DNA from: Allolobophora icterica
Lineage: Eukaryota > Annelida > Clitellata > Crassiclitellata > Lumbricidae
DNA length: 64,000 bases
Reading direction: 5' to 3'
Assembly: GCA_963556255.1 (NCBI GenBank)
Contig: OY744605.1
Coordinates: 64,858,321-64,922,320, forward strand
Each line of letters starts with the position of its first letter. Positions within the stretch are counted from its first letter, which is position 1. The notes below the pieces were generated by a model. It saw nothing but the letters and a program-made list of their open reading frames with translations. It did no database searches and was not told where the DNA came from. Made by a program: the position numbers and the translations under genes. Below, piece after piece: positions 30,901 to 42,985 of the stretch.

Positions 30901-33368
30901 TGGCAGCGTCAGTAGCAACCACAACAAGTATTTTGGACATTATTTCTACAGAGCAAGCAGCTGCAGCCAAAACCATCTCATCGGTTGGGAATCCCGTGGC
31001 AGTGTCAGTAGCAACCACAACGAGTATTTTGGACATCATTTCTACAGAGCAAGGAGCTGCAGTTAACACCATCTCATCGGTTGGAATTCCCGTGGCAGCG
31101 TCAGTAGCAACCACAACGAGTATTTTGGACATTATTTCTACAGAGCAAGCAGCTGCAGTTAACACCATCTCATCGGTTGGGAATCCCGTGGCAATGTCAG
31201 TAGCAACCACAACGAGTATTTTGGACATTATTTCTACAGAGCAAGCAGCTGCAGTTAACACCATCTCATCGGTTGGGAATCCCGTGGCAGCGTCAGTAGC
31301 AACCACAACAAGTATTTTGGACATTATTTCTACAGAGCAAGGAGCTGCAGTAAACACCATCTCATCGATTGGGAATCCCGTGGCAGCGTCAGTAGCAACC
31401 ACAACGAGTATTTTGGACATTATTTCTACAGAGCAAGGAGCTGCAGTTAACACCATCTCATCGGTTGGGAATCCCGTGGCAGCGTCAGTAGCAACCACAA
31501 CGAGTATTTTGGACATTATTTCTACAGAGCAAGGAGCTGCAGTTAACACCATCTCATCGGTTGGGAATCCCGTGGCAGCGTCAGTAGCAACCACAACGAG
31601 TATTTTGGACATTATTTCTACAGAGCAAGCAGCTGCAGCCAAAATCATCTCATCGGTTGGAAATCCCGTGGCAGCGTCAGTAGCAACCACAACGAGTATT
31701 TTGGACATCATTTCCACAGAGCAAGCAGCTGCAGCCAAAACCATCTCATCGGTTGGAAATCGCGTGGCAGCGTCAGTAGCAACCACAACGAGTATTTTGG
31801 ACATTATTTCTACAGAGCAAGGAGCTGCAGTAAACACCATTTCATCGGTTGGGAATCCCGTGGCAGTGTCAGTAGCAACCACAACGAGTATTTTGGACAT
31901 TATTTCTACAGAGCAAGGAGCTGCAGTTAACACCATCTCATCGGTTGGGAATCCCGTGGCAGCGTCAGTAGCAACCAAAACGAGTATTTTGGACATCATT
32001 TCCACTGAGCAAGCAAGTGCAGTTAACACCATCTCATCGGTTGGAAATCCCGTGGCAATGTCAGTAGCAACCACAACGAGTATTTTGGACATTATTTCTA
32101 CAGAGCAAGCAGCTGCAGTTAACACCATCTCATCGGTTGGGAATCCCGTGGCAGCGTCAGTAGCAACCACAACGAGTATTTTGGACATCATTTCCACTGA
32201 GCAAGCAAGTGCAGTTAACACCATCTCATCGGTTGGGAATCCCGTGGCAGCGTCAGTAGCAACCACAACGAGTATTTTGGACATCATTTCCACAGAGCAA
32301 GCAGCTGCAGCCAAAACCATCTCATCGGTTGGAAATCCCGTGGCAGCGTCAGTAGCAACCACAACGAGTATTTTGGACATTATTTCAACAGAGAAAGCAG
32401 CTGCAGCCAGCACCATCTCATCGGTTGGAAATCCCGTGGCAGCGTCAGTAGCAACCACAACGAGTATTTTGGACATTATTTCTACAGAGCAAGCAGCTGC
32501 AGCCAAAACCATCTCATCGGTTGGAAATCGCGTGGCAGCGTCAGTAGCAACCACAACAAGTATTTTGGACATTATTTCAACAGAGCAAGCAGCTGCAGCC
32601 AAAACCATCTCATCGGTTGGAAATCCCGTGGCAGCGTCAGTAGCAATCACAACGAGTATTTTGGACATTATTTCTACAGAGCAAGCAGCTGCAGCCAGCA
32701 CCATCTCATCGGTTGGAAATCCCGTGGTAGCGTCAGTAGCAACCACAACAAGTATTTTGGACATTAATTCTACAGAGCAAGCACCTGCAGGCAACACCAT
32801 CTCAACATCTGCACCTCCCGTGGTAACGTCAGCAGCACCGACTTCGAATATCCCTGACAGCGTCTCTACACCACAAGCACCTGCAGCCCCATCGACAAGT
32901 GACAAGCACGTCATATCTCCAGTAACAGCAATGACAGCCTCAGGCGTTACCACAACCGAATCGAATGGTCAGTTGGTTCAAGCTACAACGACCACATCGG
33001 CTCAACCTTTAACGATTGCACAAAGCCCACCTCCACCCACGATCAACTGCGACTCAAAAATGGGCAAGTACAAATTTAGACTGACGTCACAGAAGTTGTC
33101 AATACAAACTAGAGGTCTGCGGGCAAAGTATTTGTGCTACCCGACCCGTTCCCGTAACACAGGACCGTTACCCGCAATCGTACCCGACCCGTAGGCCTAC
33201 TAATAATTACTACCCTACCCGACCCGTAGCCGCGGGTATATCTGTACCCGTCCGTGTCCGCCATGTAATTAGTAGGCCTTCCCATAATCCAATAGGTTTA
33301 CAACTTAGCATGTGGTAGTAATGATTATAACAGACTGATCCTGTCAGGTCGATCATGGTGATGATTAC

Positions 33369-33437
<69 letters not shown>

Positions 33438-35539
33438 TTCGTTTTATTTCACCGCCCTATACAAAGGGTGAAGATGTGACGTTTTGTGCGTGCAAAAATA
33501 ACTGACATAAAAATCTTTAAATTAACTAAGCAACCGTATTGGTCCACTGACCCTCAATCAGTTTATCTATCCACCTCGTCTATATATAGGCCTATAATTA
33601 CATATACACATACTATGGCCACGAAAGCCTCTCCATTAATAATCTTTTCTCTCCAGTCTTGTCTTTTCCATTGACACCCTAGACTTTTATGTAGCCATCC
33701 ATAACACAGCAGTTTGCAGGAAAATACCACTGATTGATTTGTTGAAGTATTTCTCAGAAGTAAAGGGATGATAGACTTTGATATATGCCTAGCCTGACTG
33801 CATGAAACTGTTTCAAAGAAAACACGACTGCTCTACTGCCAGGCTCTTTCAGTGAATCACGGGATAGGCGTCTGCGACCTCTGACCTCTCTGGTTGTCGG
33901 GACCGAAACACAGATCAGTTACATATAGAAGTCTAACGATTGTGTTAATGGAAATAAGCCTCTTTGTAACTGTAATTTGAAGATCTATTAATTAATGCCA
34001 GGTTCATAAGACGTATTGAGGTCAACACAGGCATATGGTACTTAGACAGAATATCGAAAGTTATAGTAGGCCTAAGTCTTGAAAGGTGCAAGACTTACTA
34101 TAACATATAATAACAAAACTTCACGTCGGCACGGGTAAGACCGGGTATACCCGTACCCGTAACGCCCTACCCGTACCAGGTCGGACCCGTGAAATGGCTA
34201 CCCAACCCGTACCCAACCCGCGGGTACGGAACCTGAGATAAGAGATTCCAAATCAACCTTGCTGAGTAAAAGGCGACCACCAAGCAGATAAACTGAGTCT
34301 TGTCAGTGTTCATCCAGAACCGATTAGGGGAAAGCCAAGTATCCAGAGCAGAGGAGGCTGCTAAGGTTCGCTTCACCATTTCGACAGCAGAGGAGGTCGG
34401 ACCATGAAGAAGAGATTAGGTGTCGTCCGCATACGGGTGGGACGAAACCCCAAACAACTGTAAAAGCCCCGGAAGGTCCGAAGTATAGAGGATGGAGAGC
34501 AGAGGATCGAGAACAGAGCCTTGCGTGAGACCATAGGGGATAGTGACCCAAGGAGTGCGATGTGTTCCAAAGACCACAGAGAAGAAAGACCGGAAATATA
34601 CGAGAGCACTGTCAGTGATACCAAAGGATACAGATAGCCGGTTTAGGAGAATAGAGTGGTCCACAGTGTCAAAGGCTGCACTTATGTCGTACAGAGCTAG
34701 CACGGTGACGTGATCACGGTCAAGGGCTTGAAAAACATAGGCTAGAAGCCGAATTAATAGGGTTTCAGTTAAGTGGGATTTCGTTATTCCAGACTTAAAT
34801 GGAGGCATGAGGGAATTAAAGTCGAGGTAGTGGACAAGTTGAAAAGCAACGCATCTTTCCATCTTTGTAGTCTACGGAGTTTTTTTAATCCTTTATTGCA
34901 CTTAGGACATATCGCATTACAATCAACATTCAACACCCATACAACGCAAATTCTCTGTTATTGCAACTTTAATTCTCGGCGCATAGGACTAAAATTCTGT
35001 TATAGTAACAACGAAATTCTCTTCATTTGACAGCTAAATCGGCTCGGCTTCTGCTGCAGAGGAACACTGGAAACGGACTGGACCAGTCATGGTCGGATTA
35101 TAAGAACGGATTCAATGACGGAACAGGTGGCTACTGGATTGGCAACGAGAACCTCTACAGGATGACAAACAACGGTACAAAATGCAGACTCTGCATTGAC
35201 ATGCAACAAACGGGGTCAGGATTGTGGTCTTATGCCTTCTACGACTCCTTTGTCGTAGGCAACGAAAACAATGGATACAATTACACCGCAACTGGGTTCG
35301 ACGGAGACGTTGGCGATACCTTTGGTATCTCGAATCGTGTCTGCAAATTCAACGCGAAGGATAAGAACAATCAGCCTGCCTGTCCGAACTTTGCATTGAA
35401 TCTAAAGGGTGGTTGGTGGTACCCTTGTGGTGGCACTCAAATCGTACTGAATGGCGTCGGAAGCACTGGATTCTTCTGGGCAGATCAGACGATGAGTCGA
35501 TTCCTACAGACGAGCAACATGTGGATAGCCTGTCCTTAG
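24675..35539 (+). CDS. Gene B: PAN-like / giant 48-unit repeat / fibrinogen-related protein
   Basis: Exons: 24675-24986 (104 codons, signal peptide plus PAN-like), 26147-26168 (micro-exon), 27994 to about 33078 (repeat stalk), 35034-35539 (fibrinogen-related domain, TAG stop). The stalk alone is about 1,690 codons in one open frame, so the whole would be near 1,970 residues. The ancestral acceptor at 27960-27961 would now run out of frame because of a 2-nt insertion. The next AG (27992-27993) restores phase 1 and is chosen here. The donor position used by A, C and D candidates reads GA in place of GT here. Intron 3 holds a hAT-like relic and a LINE shared with C. It is probably a secreted mucin-like lectin, but gene integrity depends on the unresolved last junction. 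Confidence 0.75.
26147..26168 (+). CDS. Gene B exon 2: 22-nt micro-exon
   Basis: Identical in sequence to the gene A micro-exon, flanked by TTCAG and GTGAGT. Confidence 0.85.
27994..33078 (+). CDS. Gene B exon 3: repeat stalk exon
   Basis: The frame is open from 27975 to the stop at 33192. The start chosen (after ACAG at 27990-27993) gives D-QPINVPISTSNGIGASAA, collinear with genes A, C and D from QPVNVPIS onward. The C-terminal end is homologous to the others up to CDSKMGKYKFRLTS. The exact 3' border is not proven. Confidence 0.7.
28161..32864 (+). repeat. Gene B 96-nt coding repeat array (48 exact periods)
   Basis: STEQ anchors run from 28161 to 32769, exactly 48 x 96 nt with no indel. 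The main unit reads STEQ(A/G)AAA(K/V/S)(N)TISSVGNPVA(A/V/M)S then VATTTSILDII. Synonymous sites are nearly fixed among units. Internal higher-order duplication is visible (864 bp, from about 29400). Confidence 0.97.
33110..34230. mobile_element. hAT-like element relic in gene B intron 3, 3' end lost
   Basis: The left terminus TAGAGGTCTGCGGG lies at 33110, preceded by ATACAAAC (33102-33109). Subterminal CCCGTACCCG and CCCGACCCG repeats occur near both ends (33137-33265, 34130-34225). The right terminus is missing because a deletion joins the element to a LINE at about 34230. The orthologous C copy is at 45958-46713. An AAT microsatellite sits inside at 33371-33437. Confidence 0.65.
33371..33437. 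repeat. (AAT)n microsatellite
   Basis: About 22 AAT triplets lie within the hAT-like relic of gene B, absent from the C copy. Confidence 0.95.
34231..34862 (-). mobile_element. LINE reverse transcriptase fragment in gene B intron 3
   Basis: The minus strand encodes ERCVAFQLVHYLDFNSLMPP, LALYDISAAFDTVDHSILLN (catalytic motif A) and a YADDT motif near 34420, with frameshifts. Both edges match the LINE in gene C intron 3 (5' end at TTTGTAG, 34863). The 3' part is removed by the deletion junction. Confidence 0.85.
35034..35539 (+). CDS. Gene B terminal exon: fibrinogen-related domain
   Basis: Phase 1 start after TTGACAG, 167 residues, TAG stop. All domain landmarks are intact (GYWIGNENLYRMTNNG, YDSFVVGNENNGYNY, KGGWWYPCGG, WIACP), arguing that it is still under selection. 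Confidence 0.9.
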
Positions 35540-36964
35540 GGAAGGTCGAACATCCGGTCACTCAAGATGCGGTGGTTTGCGGTTGAATGTTGGATACTGA
35601 CAGGAATTTTGCTCTGCCTGAAGGCCCTATAGGATACCTGATACATGCGCATTTGTCTTTCGTCTCCTTCGAACATTTTCCTGAGTGTTTCTTATGAGAA
35701 AGATCAGTTAGACAGGAGCGAAAAACATGGGCAAATTGTACCTTCAAAATTAAGTGGGGGAGGACCTATAATTATAATCTGTAGTGATGACTGGTCAGAT
35801 CGGCGTAAGGCAGTTCGGCGCAGGGACAATAATTCGGCTTTATCAATTGATTTGAAATTACATATTATAGCTGGACAGTTGTATAGAATCTGAAGTTGCT
35901 TTAATTACATTAGATTTTATTAAAATAACAGTTTCAAAGAATATTTCACACTTTATTGCCAACAAATTGCTTTTCACTTATAGACTAGTTATAAGCCCAC
36001 AAACGCTTAAGTATATGAGAAATTATATGAGAAACAAGCACGATTTTCGTAATTATTGACCACAGTTCGCAATCGTTCATCGAGATCCCGGTATTTCTTT
36101 CCTCTTGCATTAGAAGTGCTTCACCAGCAACGATTTTTTCGATCACGTAATTTTCCAAAGACTTTTTGCTCTAGTTGGCGAAAATGTTTCCTTTGCCCGA
36201 CATTTAACGCTAGCTTGAACTTTTCTTACATCACTTTGGCTTCTGAAGCTGCGTATACGGAATGCTCAGAAGGGTCTTTGATGAAATTTTCATTGACCAT
36301 GTAATACTGACTTTGAAATGAACGTTCGGTACATAATTATCTTGATTTCTTTCTGTGCAATTTACCATTGGTATTGATAAACGTGTCCATTATGGTCTAA
36401 CAAATCTTTACTTTTCTTTCACTGGACGAATTCTAAAGACATTTCAAATGGTAGGAAGATATAAAAGCATAAGTCAGCTGCTTTAGTTACCTTCTAATGA
36501 GCTTTTGTGTGATTATAACGAAAAAACTGAACTGAATTACTCATTACACGAAGGTGATTGATCGGAGACACTGTCCACAACCTTTTAAAACCCGTTGAAT
36601 ATTATAATCTATAATTACATTGGCTTTCATGTTGCGCTGTAATAGTGACCACATAGATAACAATTCTTGTGGTGAAGCTGTGTAGATCGTAACACATTTT
36701 GTCACTGCGCCGAATTGTCATGGAACCATAGGCAAAAGCGAATTATATCCATTGGTAAATTGTATCAATGGAAGTGAGGATTGTTGCATTCTATCATTAG
36801 AAATCTCACCCTACTTAGCCTACATTCCGGTGGGATACACGATGTGAACGTATGAAGAAACTCTTTGCGAATCTATGAAATACGGAGAAATACATGAACA
36901 ATATATTTTCTCGTCAATGGAAGAGTATAAATCCCCCATGGTCGCCTGGTAGCAGGGTAAAATC

Positions 36965-37327
36965 TCTGAGCGCATCCACTTCAAAGTCCTGTCGCTAACC
37001 TACAACCCACTACAATACTCCCAGCCAAAGTGACTTCACGAACTCTTCACCATCCAGCCACCCCGGTCAACCCGTTCATCCTCCCATCTCACGCTCTCCC
37101 GTCCCCCAGTCACTACTTGCCTCGAGTTCTCCAACCGATCCATATACCACACTGCACCTCAACTCTGGAACGAACTTCCCCTCGAATTCCGCATTTTCTC
37201 AGTTCCTCCACCAATACCGCCACTCACTCACCGTCATCTACTTCGGGCTCCTCTACTCATCGCCCCACAGGCTTTCCACTCCAAATTGAAGACTCATCTC
37301 ATCAAGAATTCCTACCCTGATCCATCT
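36965..37327 (+). mobile_element. LINE ORF2 C-terminal fragment
   Basis: The plus strand reads, with a frame change, RIHFKVLSLTYN, then LHELFTIQPP, and APQLWNELPLEFRIFS. This is the usual C-terminal signature of CR1/L2-like LINEs. There is no other part of the element. Confidence 0.7.
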
Positions 37328-39537
37328 GATCCTCTGCCTTCCAAGCCTTCTCGTCCTCAACGAAACCCGCCGTAACAGCTGCTCTGCCTCTCCCTGGTCT
37401 CTGTGGCAATCGGACTCGGACGGTCGGACCACCAATGGACATCGATCTCTGGACAACCCCTCGGATACGTCTCAGCGCTCGTGAATCGCCTTTGTAAGCT
37501 GGTTCCCGCGACTTCGATTTTTTGGGCGCTGTAGAAATCTCGGGATTACACTTACAACTATGCTAATATTATTATCTTTATTGATTTTGAAACGCAAGGA
37601 AGCTTGTAAACACACAAATTACATTAACTTTTGCTTTCGCACAACAGCCTGTAAAATCTGGGGTTGGACAGGTTGAGGCGCCTACATGGCTGCCACGCAT
37701 GCCGCTCTAGTGGCGATGTGTTAGCATGTTTTAACTAACTTTCCGGTGGAGTTCAGCGTCGTGTTGCAGTTATCGGACAAGCTGGAATGAGTATAAGCTA
37801 CCTTTTGGATAAATTTTCTGGTTTTTTGGTTGTATTTTCGATGGTTTCTGTCGCGAATATTACTGTTGTCGTCACGCTCCAGTGGAGCGTGTCGCACGCC
37901 TCGACCTTATGACCGGCCTGCATAGCACCGGCTATGGTCATTGGTCAACTACGTATCAGGTGACTCAGGTCCCTTCCAAGGGTTTCCTTCGACTCAACAA
38001 CCGGGAGTTCCTACGCAATGACGTCAGGAAACACTCAACCAATCTACATTCGTCGTGTGATGCAGTCGAGAGGGGCGTGCTCGGAAGATCGTCAGGTCAG
38101 CCCGATGCATGGCGCCTCAAGTTTATCGCTTCTTCGTCTCGCCCCGATGGTGATTACCTGTCTTGTCGGAGCATCTGTGAAGTCGTCGCGGGGTGCGCAG
38201 ATTAAGCACAACCTCCGACGTCAATTTTGTCATCGTCTCCCCCCGGTGCCTCGTCTTCGCAGGAACTGCTCTACTGTCTCTCTCGTCGTCTTCACTTATT
38301 GTAACCCCACATAGTTCTTAGTTTTAACTGATGACGGTCGATAAACCATTTATCTTTTAGGCCTACTCATAATCCTGTTGTACAATGTCTATCATGTTTC
38401 CCGGCTGTTTTTCGGTTCGGTCGCTGTGTGTACATAGACGATTGACACACTGTTTATTGTAACCTGCTGCGGTGTGACAGCAGTAGATTTCCATTAAACG
38501 AATATACATCTAAAAGCCGTCACTTAGGCTGTCATCGGTCTCCTGATTGTTCCAATCCGAGGTACCAAAAAGAGACACGGAGTTGCCTATTTGAAGGGCA
38601 ACTATTAATTGGAGATAGAGCGTGGCTTGTTTTCGCGGGTCACCTGTCCGTGCCGAGTTTTTTGTCCCTAGTTCTTGAACAAACCTCGTTGACGGTGTAA
38701 CAGCTTCCAGCGGTATTGACTGCAACATGGACGAATTGCCAGATATCAGCATATATGCTTGCCTATAATTATTAATAATAAATATTATTGTTGCTCTCGT
38801 TATTGCTTTTATTATTATTTGTTTTACACGTAAAAATGCGTTAGGAGCTACTAACGGGTATCTGGAAAATCAGTTCCCGTCCCCCACGACATCAACGCTG
38901 TTATTATTTTTTATTGTTCCAAGGTACAAATGATCCCTCAGAAATTAATTAATTATAACTACTATTTTATTATTATCATTATTATTATTATTATTATCGA
39001 CTAAAGAATTTAACATGGTAAAGTCCCGGATAATCAGATGATGGAACACGAATTGTAGGTTGCACTCGCTAACCCCGATTACCCCTCTGAGTCTCTGACA
39101 CCAAACCCAGTCCTTCCGTACTCAAAGCCCCGCTGCGTTCCAGTGCGACCGACACTAAAGCATGAGTTTGAATTATTGCTGAGTATTTTGATCTGTTGGC
39201 TGACCCCTATTGCTCCAGTTGATGGAATTGACACCTGAAGCCAGTTCTGATCCGAGAGGTTCACATTCAAATAATTCGACTATTCCTCACTCTACTATGA
39301 GCCAAGTCTAGCTAAACTAGGACAGTCGACGCATGCGGCTGTACGCATCGTGTAACCATGCAGGGCCTAAAATCAACACATTGGCCATCTACCCCGCATA
39401 CGCCCGTCAATTTTACACATTGTATCATACACAATACTGCATTCAATCAATACAGATTCATCGCCTCTATACTATAAACAATCAGCACAAAAGTTCCATC
39501 CAGCACACGCTCACTGTGATCTAAAAACACATTCATT

Positions 39538-39806
<269 letters not shown>

Positions 39807-39849
39807 GTAGCTTTCCGCGGCACTTTCCCTCTCTCGAATCCTGAGGAAT

Positions 39850-39936
39850 AGAGGCCGTTCCAGATGATTCACTTATTTTAATTAATATTTAAGTCCCCAA
39901 GGGATCATAATTATTAAGTACCTGGGGCAAAAAAAA

Positions 39937-40003
<67 letters not shown>
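39850..40003 (+). mobile_element. Hairpin element with AAT tract, copy 2
   Basis: GGCCGTTCCAGA at 39852, hairpin arms CCCCAAGG (39895-39902) and CCTGGGG (39921-39927), GGCA, a run of A, then (AAT)n at 39939-40003. The AAT run is shared with the tail of the SINE-like copy on the other strand. Confidence 0.6.
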
Positions 40004-40005
<2 letters not shown>

Positions 40006-40150
40006 CGCTAGACTTGTAGTTCCAAACGACCTAATCTGGTGAGCCTTTGTCAGAGCTGGTTTTCTCTTCTTCCAAGGAACCAGTTGGACTCTTGCATGAG
40101 GTCTCTTGGCAGGCGCCCAGATGGCGCGACTCTGATACCCTGCAAGCGGG
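39940..40150 (-). mobile_element. SINE-like repeat, copy 2
   Basis: The core at 40009-40142 matches the 15104-15236 core, including CCAAGGAACCAGTTGGACTC, with the AAT tract at its lower-coordinate side. Confidence 0.6.
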
Positions 40151-40605
40151 CAGGACTCCCGCCTGAGATGTGACTGTTCTAGACGCCTTGGTTGATTTAT
40201 ATTTAGCTCAAAACGCATGCTCGGCAGGTGCAGCGGCCGAACTGGCTACCCAAATGATTTTTGTCAAGTATTGCCTGCTTGCAGCCTCTTACCAGTTTAC
40301 CCCGGTTACCTCTGAAACAACTGACCCAATCTGCCACTAGGGATTGGAGTGTATGGCCATCCTCGGTCGCCTTGTGCTGACCAGGATTTCTGGAGACCAA
40401 GGATTTCTGGACACCCAAAGAAGACTTTCTTCTTCTTCCAACGCGTTATGTTAACAATACATCGTTTTAACGTGATCGCTTTCCGGTGCCCATACGAGAA
40501 GCCTCACATCTGGGAAGATTAGCCCTCCGAGATTTGTTCTCCCTAGTTTAAAGTAGTTTTCCAGATCCTCTTGATGTCATCCCTTAGGCTAAAAACGAAA
40601 AATAG

Positions 40606-40795
<190 letters not shown>

Positions 40796-42688
40796 TAACT
40801 GAAGGGGCATTAAACAGCACACTCCAGAACCTTGCTGACGGGATTGAGCAGTCATAAGAGGTCCTGTACTGTCATTCAGGCACAAAGTGATAGGACATTG
40901 TTACGTTCATGCTTTGGAGCAGCTTATCTGACCGTGCTGGGTTCACACAATATTGGAAAAATGGAATACCAGTTGCGTCGCGGTCTGGAAATGTGAACCT
41001 CAATGACATTCAAAAGGAAACAGGCCACTCTTCGATCATGGATATGGTGGTCTAGGCATCAAAAGAGCGTCGATGCTGGATCCTTCCGCATATTATTTTA
41101 GCCTAAGCTGCAACCACCTAGTCACTTGTTGCAGCCATACTCGGACGTGAAGACTGGACAGATGTACATTGGAATGAGATTCTGACAGCTCGTGGATCGC
41201 CAAGGCTGATGGGCGTAGAACCAGTGCAAACAGGGCAGAATGTTTGGGACAGACCCTTGATTGAACGGGATATGGTGGAGATCGGGTCCTCATGCAATGA
41301 TCCATTCAATCATGCAAGATTGGCGGTGGTGTCTTCACCTCCTCGGGTCTAGTTTTTGATCCTGCCCATTTCTTCTTGAGGTCTCTGTCTCAGCAATGAG
41401 GCCTTCCTTGTGGCGATTGGCCTTCAGCTTGGCCTTAATATATGCCAGTGCGGTGAAACAGTAGATCCAGATGCACACCATGGTTTGCTACACAAAATTC
41501 AGTCCTCCATCCAACACACAGCTTTATCTCTATTGCTTTTGAATGACTGAGACCAATCAAAAGGACTGGACTCGAGTTTTTTTTGCATATTTGGCCCGCC
41601 ATATATCCGCTATTTCTGGTGACCCACTTGAGTCATCACATAATTATATTTTAATGCCTTTCTATTTGCACTCAGCGTTACAATGCCGTGGCCTTTAGAG
41701 TCACCTCAATCAGGAAGAAGACCGTTAGTTATAGAAGCAGTTTTTGTTGCTCCTGCGTTCGTTTTTTTAAGTTCCTAAGAGATCGTTAATACTTCGGTCC
41801 AAACTAATAATAATGCATTAGGCAACGATAAAGTCTAATACATATTATTTGTAATCCGGATCAATTCCAGCTGAGTCCACGGAGACAGCCCAAGGGCGAC
41901 CCATGTAGGACATGGAAAACCACTTAGAGGTCATCATAATGAATGAATGAAGAGTTTTATAAACATTTCATAAACACTTTTCAGCCATTTCTCTTATAGA
42001 ACAAAAAAACACAAGGTCGGCTGCTTTCTCGTCAATTTAGCTGTCTTCCAACGCATTGTTCCGCATGACTGATTGGTAGTCGTTGACAAAATGGCCGCAT
42101 TTGTGACGGTCACGCTCCAGTGAAACCAGATCATCGGCATCTCGATATCCATTATAGCCGAACACGTTACGGTAGGCCTATTATTCTGCAGGACTGCTGT
42201 AGGATCCTATATCCAGTTATGTTTCAGCTGCGTTTCAGCCAAAATATTCTCACGCCCAATGACGTTATTGTTTAACGGTTGAAACAAATGATCAAACTTA
42301 TTGTGAATTGGCATGTGTCTGTTTTCGTTCGTTAGACGCTGGCATGGTTCTATTGTCTTTTCAATGGACCATCTAAGCAGCTAGTTCTACAATTTTCGCT
42401 CACATTGCTGTTGAAAACAACTATGAATGCAGTCGATTAATACAGACTGCAGCTGTGTTTTATTCCAAGAATCAACTGGTGCCAGAAATAATTGACATAC
42501 AAGCGAGCGTTTCTGCAACTGACTTCAAGCGAGCACGACTACATTATCCCTGTGTAGCATTGACTACATACGGAAGTCGACAGCCATAGCTTTCACACGA
42601 ACTAGAATGCATTGCGAGAGTGATTAGCGTTGGTATTATTTCAAGCACTAACATTTTTAAACCTACATCAGAAATCACCGGAAAGGAA

Positions 42689-42985
42689 ATGGTGTTCCTG
42701 ATAGCTTTGTACCTCGTAACTTACGGTATCCTGGCAACAACAGAGGCGATGATCGAGAGCGCTTTTTCGATGGTTCGGAGAGATAGCGACAGTGTACCAC
42801 TGTGCGCCATTGACCAACCGTCTGCGGTGAAATCCACCAACAGCGTCATCTGGTGTGGCATAGAGTGCATCACATCATCGTCGTCGATGTGCCACTCCTT
42901 CAGCTACTTCGAAACGATGAATAAGTGCAACATTTTCTTCTTTACGCCGACGAATTATTTCGTCGAAGATGGCTGCATTACCTAC
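42689..42985 (+). CDS. Gene C exon 1: signal peptide and PAN/apple-like domain
   Basis: MVFLIALYLVTYGILATTEA leader, then the common module (WCGIEC, SMC, NKC, DGC). The exon ends at TAC before GTAAGT, the short form also seen in A. Confidence 0.85.

Noticed and set aside
27995..32953. 1,652-codon minus-strand ORF opposite the gene B repeat array
   Set aside because: The 96-nt unit has no stop in this antisense frame, so tandem copies stay open automatically. It lacks splice context, and the plus frame is collinear with three paralogues. The same shadow appears opposite A, C and D.
33986..34226. CCCGTACCCG repeats considered as a CRISPR-like array or regulatory cluster
   Set aside because: The repeats are irregular and sit at the ends of a hAT-like element; the genome is eukaryotic.
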